Source: DASXTS01 sp036402215
Lineage (GTDB): Bacteria; Actinomycetota; Actinomycetes; Mycobacteriales; Pseudonocardiaceae
Assembly: GCA_036402215.1 (NCBI GenBank)
Contig: DASWTI010000534.1
Coordinates: 1 to 9,868, forward strand
Reading direction: 5' to 3'
DNA: 9,868 nt
Of the stretch, positions 5,742 through 9,868 are shown piece after piece (the stretch's first letter is position 1; each line of letters opens with the position of its first letter). The notes beneath the pieces are model-generated. The model worked only from the letters and a program-made list of their open reading frames with translations. It was not told where the DNA came from and did no database searches. The translations under genes were made by a program, and so were the position numbers.

Positions 5742-6854
5742 TCAGCTCGCGCTCTGCTTGCGCCAGCGGATGCCGGCCTCCAGGAAGCCGTCGATGTCGC
5801 CGTCCAGCACGGCGGCCGGGTTGCCCACCTCGTGCTCGGTGCGCAGGTCCTTGACCATCTGGTACGGGTGCAGCACGTAGGAGCGCATCTGGTTGCCCCA
5901 GCTGGACCCGCCGTCGCCGCGCAGGGCGTCCATCCGGGCCTGCTCCTCCTGGCGCTGGCGCTCCAGCAGCTTGGCCTGGAGCACGGCCATCGCGGTGGCC
6001 TTGTTCTGCAGCTGGGAGCGCTCGTTCTGGCAGGACACCACGATGCCGGTCGGCAGGTGCGTGATGCGCACCGCGGAGTCGGTGGTGTTGACGCCCTGGC
6101 CGCCGGGGCCGGAGGACCGGTACACGTCGATCCGCAGGTCCTTCTCGTCGACGTCCACGTGGTCGGACTGCTCGACCACGGGAACCACCTCGACGCCGGC
6201 GAACGAGGTCTGGCGGCGGCCCTGGTTGTCGAACGGCGAGATCCGCACCAGGCGGTGCGTGCCCTGCTCGACGGACAGCGTGCCGTAGGCGTACGGGGCC
6301 TTCACCCGGAACGTGGCCGACTTGATGCCGGCCTCCTCGGCGTAGGAGGTGTCGTACACGTCGGTCGGGTAGCCGTGGCGCTCCGACCAGCGCAGGTACA
6401 TGCGCATGAGCATCTCGGCGAAGTCCGCGGCGTCCACGCCACCGGCCTCGGAGCGGATGGTCACCAGGGCGTCCCGCTCGTCGTACTCACCGGAGAGCAG
6501 GGTGCGCACCTCCAGGCCGGCGATGTCGGTGTGCAGCTTGGCGCGCTCGGTCTCGGCCTCGGCCACGCTGCCGGCGTCGTCCTCGTCCTCGGCGAGCTCG
6601 TACAGCACCTCCAGGTCGTCCAGGCGCTGGCGCAACTCGCTCACCCGGCGCAGCTCGCCCTGCTTGTGCGAGAGCAGGCTGGTCACCTTCTGGGCGTGCT
6701 CCACGTCGTTCCAGAGATCCGGCCGACCCGCCTCGGCCTCCAGCTCGGCGATGGTGGCGCGCAGGGCGGCCACGTCCATCACCGACTCGATGCCGGCGAG
6801 GGTCGCGGAGAGGTCCTTGAGGTCAGCGGCAACGTCCGGGTTCACAGCGGCCAA
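5742..6854 (-). CDS. prfB: peptide chain release factor 2
   Basis: RF2 reads UGA and UAA stop codons and triggers peptidyl-tRNA hydrolysis. The 370-residue protein contains the stop-codon reading tripeptide SPF (206-208, in VRISPFDNQG) and the catalytic GGQ (251-253, in SSGPGGQGVNTT), with the standard ending FLEAGIRWRKQ. Unlike E. coli prfB, the frame is continuous through the N-terminal region, so there is no internal UGA autoregulatory frameshift. The TTG at 6854 is the likely start: GGAG lies 5 nt upstream and MAAVNPDVAADLK matches the start of actinobacterial homologues. A GTG three codons in (6845) is the alternative. Only two bases separate this start from the stop of the SRPBCC gene, so translation is probably coupled. 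A hairpin follows the stop. Confidence 0.96.
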   Translation of the reverse strand: MAAVNPDVAADLKDLSATLAGIESVMDVAALRATIAELEAEAGRPDLWNDVEHAQKVTSLLSHKQGELRRVSELRQRLDDLEVLYELAEDEDDAGSVAEAETERAKLHTDIAGLEVRTLLSGEYDERDALVTIRSEAGGVDAADFAEMLMRMYLRWSERHGYPTDVYDTSYAEEAGIKSATFRVKAPYAYGTLSVEQGTHRLVRISPFDNQGRRQTSFAGVEVVPVVEQSDHVDVDEKDLRIDVYRSSGPGGQGVNTTDSAVRITHLPTGIVVSCQNERSQLQNKATAMAVLQAKLLERQRQEEQARMDALRGDGGSSWGNQMRSYVLHPYQMVKDLRTEHEVGNPAAVLDGDIDGFLEAGIRWRKQSAS

Positions 6855-6856
6855 GG

Positions 6857-7342
6857 CTACTCCGCGCGGCCGGATCGGCCCGCCTCGGCGACCGCCCTGA
6901 CGCGCTCCAGGGTGCGCCGCATACCGCGTTCCATGGCCGCGTCGAAGCGCTCGTTGCCACCCATGGCCGCCTTGATCAGGCGGCGCGAGAGCTCCGAGCG
7001 GCCCTCCGGCAGCTCACGGCGCTGCACCAGGCGGGTTCCGCCGCCGTCGGCCTCCAGGTGGAACGACCAGATGGCGCGGTTCTGCTCGGTGCGGAAGGCG
7101 AACACGGAGCCGCGCTCGGACGCCACGACCCGGTTCGTGGTGGGCCACCAGCGCCAGCCGGCGCGGTTGATGCCGACGAACCGGGCGCCGGGGCCACGGC
7201 GACGGCCGAGCCAGACACCGCCGCGGCACTGCGGGCTCCACTCGCCCATCCGGCGGATGTCGGAGACGAGGTCCCACACGGCCTCCGGGGTGGCACGGAC
7301 GTGTACCTCGGCCTGCAGGGTGGGCTCGGCGGCGCTTGTCAT
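6857..7342 (-). CDS. SRPBCC (START/Bet v1-like) family protein
   Basis: A 161-residue protein with the pattern of the polyketide cyclase/dehydrase-like SRPBCC fold: an opening strand and helix (LQAEVHVRATPEAVWDLVSD), then MGEWSPQCRGGVWLG, a Trp-rich strand (WRWWPTTNRVVASE), FAFRTEQNRAIWSFHLE and GGTRLVQRREL, ending in a long C-terminal helix (about 115-155). The fold makes a hydrophobic pocket; ligand and role are unknown. The ATG at 7342 is chosen because the domain begins soon after it. In-frame starts at 7351 (ATG) and 7360 (GTG) are also possible and none has a clear ribosome-binding site. TAGCAT seven bases before 7342 could be a -10 element. It follows the PadR-like gene by 27 nt and ends two bases before prfB, so the three probably form one operon. 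Confidence 0.82.
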   Translation of the reverse strand: MTSAAEPTLQAEVHVRATPEAVWDLVSDIRRMGEWSPQCRGGVWLGRRRGPGARFVGINRAGWRWWPTTNRVVASERGSVFAFRTEQNRAIWSFHLEADGGGTRLVQRRELPEGRSELSRRLIKAAMGGNERFDAAMERGMRRTLERVRAVAEAGRSGRAE

Positions 7343-7369
7343 GCGCGCCATGCTACCCACGGGTAACCG

Positions 7370-7870
7370 CTAGGACGCGGGGATGGCGTCCAGCAGCTTG
7401 ACGACGGCGCGGGCGTGGCTGACGGCGAAGTCGGCCGCGGCCTTCGCGTAGGGATCGGCGGCGGCCCTGGCGGCGGCGCGCGCCGCGTCCAGTCGCACCG
7501 CGTAGGCCTGGCGCGCCTGGGCGACCAGCTCGCCGCGCTGCTTCACGGTGAGGGTGGCGGAGTGCACCAGGCGCAGGATGAGCGGGCTGCGCAGCTGGTC
7601 CGGCTCGGCCGGCGCCGCGAGCCACTGGCGGAAGGCCTTCCGGCCGGCGGCGGTGATGACGTACTGCTGACTGGACCGCGCGCCCTGCTTGCCGAGCCGG
7701 GTGAGGCCGGCGTCGGCGAGCGCCGGGAGCTCGCGGTAGACCTGGCTGCGGGTGACGCTGAAGAACGCCCCGAACCGCTCGTTGGCGGTCGCCACCAGCT
7801 GTCCGCCGGTCATCGGCCCGTCGTGCAGCAGGCCGAGGAGCGCGGCGGCGGTGGCGTTCAGGTCGGGCAC
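7370..7870 (-). CDS. PadR-family transcriptional regulator
   Basis: A 166-residue regulator. Residues about 8-82 form the PadR winged helix: ALLGLLHDGPMTGGQLV, then FFSVTRSQVYRELPALADAG (recognition region), a wing (SSQQYVIT) and GRKAFRQWLA. Residues 85-165 are helical and match the alpha-helical dimerisation part of the family (LILRLVHSATL, then an Ala/Arg-rich coiled region). The GTG start at 7870 is preceded by GGTGGA at a suitable distance. A perfect 15-bp dyad lies six bases upstream of the start, and two copies of a second dyad lie further out, so autorepression is likely, with the downstream SRPBCC and prfB genes affected through read-through. PadR proteins commonly respond to small aromatic or amphipathic ligands; no ligand can be named here. 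Confidence 0.85.
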   Translation of the reverse strand: MPDLNATAAALLGLLHDGPMTGGQLVATANERFGAFFSVTRSQVYRELPALADAGLTRLGKQGARSSQQYVITAAGRKAFRQWLAAPAEPDQLRSPLILRLVHSATLTVKQRGELVAQARQAYAVRLDAARAAARAAADPYAKAAADFAVSHARAVVKLLDAIPAS

Positions 7871-7875
7871 CGATC

Positions 7876-7890
7876 CACCGTGCCACGGTG
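7876..7890. promoter_or_regulatory. 15-bp dyad operator candidate at the padR-like start
   Basis: CACCGTG-C-CACGGTG is a perfect 7-bp inverted repeat around one central base, immediately upstream of the padR-like GTG (7870) and overlapping its leader and ribosome-binding site. The position suits autorepression. The same DNA in RNA would form a tight hairpin too small to be a terminator. Confidence 0.5.
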
Positions 7891-7901
7891 CGCGTCGTCG
7901 T

Positions 7902-7939
7902 GTCCACAGTGGCCGGTGCGACCGTCCACAGTGGTCGGT
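7902..7939. promoter_or_regulatory. two direct copies of a CCACAGTGG-containing element
   Basis: GTCCACAGTGGCCGGT at 7902-7917 and GTCCACAGTGGTCGGT at 7924-7939 differ at one base and are 22 bp apart start to start, about two helical turns. Each contains the palindrome CCAC-A-GTGG. They lie upstream of the padR-like gene and look like tandem operator sites on one face of the DNA. Confidence 0.5.
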
Positions 7940-7983
7940 CGGTGGTCGGCCGGGGGCCGTCCGGCGGTCGGACCGGGACCTTT

Positions 7984-8008
7984 GGCCGATCAGCCGAGGT
8001 GATCGGCC
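7984..8008 (-). terminator. terminator hairpin of the DUF2087 gene
   Basis: A perfect 9-bp inverted repeat (GGCCGATCA at 7984-7992 and TGATCGGCC at 8000-8008) with a 7-nt loop begins seven bases after the stop at 8016. It is followed on the minus strand by AAAGG, with no U tract. It separates this gene from the padR-like operon. Confidence 0.6.
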
Positions 8009-8015
8009 CGGGTGG

Positions 8016-8594
8016 TCACCCCGGCTCCCCGCCGAGCACCGCGACCCATCCGCCGCTGCGGCGGTAGTTGTTGTCCTGCCTGGACAACAACTGCTCGTCG
8101 ACCAGGTACCGGCGGACCGACACGTGGTCGACCGGCCCGCCCTCCACCCAGGCCCGGAGGATCGCGTTGACCTCCTTCTCCGGGTAGTCGACGCCCGGCT
8201 CGAACGAGAGCGCCACGTGCTCCAGCAGCACCCGGCGGCGGCCGGCCTGGGCCGGCATGCCGGTCAACCGGCCGTCGCGGACGAAGGCCCGCAGCACCGA
8301 CTCCACGCGCTCGTCGGTGTAGCCGTGGCTCTCCGGGGGCGGCGCGGCCCGGCGGGCGGCCGCGACGAACGGTTCGGTGAGCGGCACGTACCCGCCGTCC
8401 GCGGCACGGCCGACGATGCCGCCGTCCTCCAGCTTGCGCAGCGCGGTGCCGACCGCGCGCTGATCGAGACCGGTGGCCTCTCGCAGCTCCGCGGCGCTGC
8501 CGGCGCCGAGCACGACGGCGGCGAACACGCGCAGCCGCCGGGGCTCGGCCAGCAGCCCGACGATGGCCTCCGGCGTCACGTCCCCTGATGTCAC
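8016..8594 (-). CDS. winged-helix regulator with C-terminal DUF2087
   Basis: A 192-residue protein. Residues 9-80 look like an ArsR-type winged helix (AIVGLLAEPRRLRVFAAVVL, then SAAELREATGLDQRAVGTAL and LRKLEDGGIV). Residues about 100-183 match DUF2087: LRAFVRDGRLTGMPAQAGRR, LLEHVALSFEPGVDYPEKEV, NAILRAWV and VSVRRYLVDEQLLSRQDNN. The combination is known in actinobacteria and firmicutes as a probable transcriptional regulator; the function of DUF2087 is unknown. The GTG at 8594 gives the fuller helix-turn-helix; a GTG at 8579 lies close behind AGGGGA and is possible. TACCGT, eight bases upstream of 8594, could give a leaderless transcript. The gene diverges from the aminotransferase gene across 111 bp that contain an iron box, and could regulate it. 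Confidence 0.8.
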   Translation of the reverse strand: MTSGDVTPEAIVGLLAEPRRLRVFAAVVLGAGSAAELREATGLDQRAVGTALRKLEDGGIVGRAADGGYVPLTEPFVAAARRAAPPPESHGYTDERVESVLRAFVRDGRLTGMPAQAGRRRVLLEHVALSFEPGVDYPEKEVNAILRAWVEGGPVDHVSVRRYLVDEQLLSRQDNNYRRSGGWVAVLGGEPG

Positions 8595-8663
8595 GGCGGC
8601 CGACGGTAGTGCGTGACCGGCCCGGCGGCGTAGCGGGTTGTCCGGCCACTAGAGTTGTTGATC

Positions 8664-8682
8664 TTAGGTAAGGCTTTCCTCA
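8664..8682 (+). promoter_or_regulatory. iron box (IdeR/DmdR/DtxR-type operator)
   Basis: TTAGGTAAGGCTTTCCTCA agrees with the DtxR-family iron-box consensus TTAGGTTAGGCTAACCTAA at 15 of 19 positions and keeps its dyad (AGG ... CCT). It lies 23 bp upstream of the aminotransferase ATG, where an iron-loaded repressor would block transcription. It is also within 70 bp of the divergent DUF2087 start. Confidence 0.75.
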
Positions 8683-8705
8683 CTCGATCGTATGACGGAG
8701 ACAGC

Positions 8706-9868
8706 ATGACCGATCCCAGGGCCGGACTGCGTGACCGGCTGGTCGGCCGGCAGGCCGGCCGCGAGTCCGCGGCCCGCAGCTACGCCAGGACGCTCCCGAT
8801 CGCCCCGGTGCGCGCGGCCGGGGCGACGGTGACCGGCGCCGACGGCCGCACGTACCTGGACTGCCTGTCCGGCGCCGGCTCGCTCGCCCTGGGGCACAAC
8901 CATCCCCGGGTGATCGCCGCGCTGCGCGCCACGCTGGACTCCGGCGCGCCGCTGCACGCGCTCGACCTGATCACGCCGGAGAAGGACGCGTTCAGCACGG
9001 AGCTGCTGGGGCGGCTGCCGGGCGGGCTGCGCGACCGGGCGCGGCTGCACTTCTGCGGCCCGGCCGGCACCGACGCGGTGGAGGCGGCGCTCAAGCTGGC
9101 GCGGCTGGCCACGGGACGCTCCGGCGTGGTGGCGTTCACCGGGGCCTACCACGGCATGACGCGCGGGGCGGCCGGCGTGTCCGGGACGGCCCGGGTACGC
9201 GCGGCGGCCGGGGCGGGCGGCGACGCGGTGCTGCGGCTGCCGTTCCCCTACGACTACCGCTGCCCGTTCGGCGTGGGCGCCCCGGACTCGGCCCGGCTGT
9301 CCACGACCCTGCTGGCCCGGATGCTGGACGACCCGGCCGGCGGCGCCGGCCGGCCCGGCGCGCTCATCGTGGAGGTCGTGCAGGGCGAGGGCGGCGTGCT
9401 GCCGGCGCCGGACGCCTGGCTGCACACGGTGCGGCGGATCACCGAGGAGCGCGGCATCGTGCTGGTGGTCGACGAGGTGCAGACCGGCGTGGGGCGCACC
9501 GGCAGCTACTGGGCGTGCGAGCGGGCCGGCGTCACGCCGGACGTGCTGGTGACGGCGAAGGCGGTGGGCGGCGGGCTGCCGCTCGCGGTGATCGCCTACC
9601 GGCCGGAGCTGGACTCCTGGCTGCCCGGCGACCACACCGGGACGTTCCGCGGCGACACGCTCGCCATGGTGGCAGGCCGGGTGACGCTGCGGCTGGTGGC
9701 CGAGGAGGGGCTGGTGGAGCGGGCGCTCACGGTGGGCTCGGTGCTGGCCGACGGGCTGCGCGCGCTGGCCGCGGAGCACCCGGTGATCGGCGACGTGCGC
9801 GGGCGCGGGCTGATGCTGGGGGCGGAGATCGTGGACCCGGCGGCCGGGCCGGACGAGCTGGGCGCACG
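8706..9868 (+). CDS. diaminobutyrate-2-oxoglutarate aminotransferase (class III), 3'-truncated by the window edge
   Basis: The frame is open from the ATG at 8706 (GGAG five bases upstream) to the edge: 387 residues of an expected 420-450. Class III PLP-dependent aminotransferase motifs: YLDCLSGAGSLALGHNHP (50-67), FCGPAGTDAVEAALKLAR (116-133), GAYHGMT (146-152), IVEVVQGEGG (221-230), VVDEVQTGVGRTG (D256), then VTAKAVGGGLPLAV with the Schiff-base lysine K285. HTGTFRGDTLAMVAG is the form seen in diaminobutyrate aminotransferases (EctB, Dat, RhbA type). The enzyme moves an amino group between L-glutamate and aspartate semialdehyde to make L-2,4-diaminobutyrate. An iron box at the promoter points to a siderophore route, as in rhizobactin-type pathways that make 1,3-diaminopropane from diaminobutyrate, rather than ectoine synthesis. 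Substrate specificity is inferred. Confidence 0.88.
   Translation, partial: MTDPRAGLRDRLVGRQAGRESAARSYARTLPIAPVRAAGATVTGADGRTYLDCLSGAGSLALGHNHPRVIAALRATLDSGAPLHALDLITPEKDAFSTELLGRLPGGLRDRARLHFCGPAGTDAVEAALKLARLATGRSGVVAFTGAYHGMTRGAAGVSGTARVRAAAGAGGDAVLRLPFPYDYRCPFGVGAPDSARLSTTLLARMLDDPAGGAGRPGALIVEVVQGEGGVLPAPDAWLHTVRRITEERGIVLVVDEVQTGVGRTGSYWACERAGVTPDVLVTAKAVGGGLPLAVIAYRPELDSWLPGDHTGTFRGDTLAMVAGRVTLRLVAEEGLVERALTVGSVLADGLRALAAEHPVIGDVRGRGLMLGAEIVDPAAGPDELGA

Noticed and set aside
3906..7373. A + strand open frame of 1155 codons opposite smpB, ftsX, ftsE, prfB and the SRPBCC gene
   Set aside because: It has no recognisable domain, is rich in His/Arg/Gln/Asp, and lies wholly antisense to conserved genes. 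Long open frames opposite high-GC genes are expected from codon bias.
8664..9779. Long minus-strand frame opposite the aminotransferase
   Set aside because: It is antisense to a clear class III aminotransferase, and its His/Arg/Gln-rich composition is typical of a shadow frame.

Overview
This is a very GC-rich window with strong G/C bias at third codon positions and many GTG starts. It carries the prfB-ftsE-ftsX-smpB-ssrA neighbourhood typical of filamentous actinobacteria (Streptomyces or Streptosporangiales-like). An IdeR/DmdR-type iron box and a DUF2087 regulator fit the same group. The genus cannot be fixed from the sequence alone.

Layout from left to right. (1) 1-1012, + strand: the 3' part of a gene whose product has a strict decapeptide Pro/Ala repeat (13 units of 30 bp) followed by a helix-turn-helix-like segment. 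The coding frame appears to change near 505-515. (2) 1309-1566, - strand: a small 85-residue protein that I recognise as a single-repeat homologue of the OAA family of antiviral, mannose-binding lectins. A hairpin follows it, and the tmRNA gene ssrA (2250-1879) with an abutting terminator lies upstream. (3) 2427-6854, - strand: a metal-dependent amidohydrolase, smpB, ftsX, ftsE and prfB. (4) 6857-7870, - strand: an SRPBCC-fold protein and a PadR-family regulator immediately upstream of prfB, apparently one operon. A cluster of dyad repeats sits at the padR-like promoter. (5) 8016-8594, - strand: a DUF2087 winged-helix regulator. (6) 8706 to the right edge, + strand: the start of a diaminobutyrate-2-oxoglutarate aminotransferase gene preceded by an iron box. 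This is probably the first gene of a siderophore locus that runs out of the window.

How it fits together: prfB (stop-codon release), smpB and ssrA (trans-translation rescue) serve translation termination and ribosome rescue. ftsE/ftsX encode the ABC-like complex that controls septal peptidoglycan hydrolysis. The flanks are accessory: the lectin and repeat protein to the left of ssrA, and the iron-responsive aminotransferase to the right. The most unusual items are the stand-alone lectin repeat next to ssrA, the PadR operator array controlling an operon that ends in prfB, and a leaderless-looking ftsE promoter.
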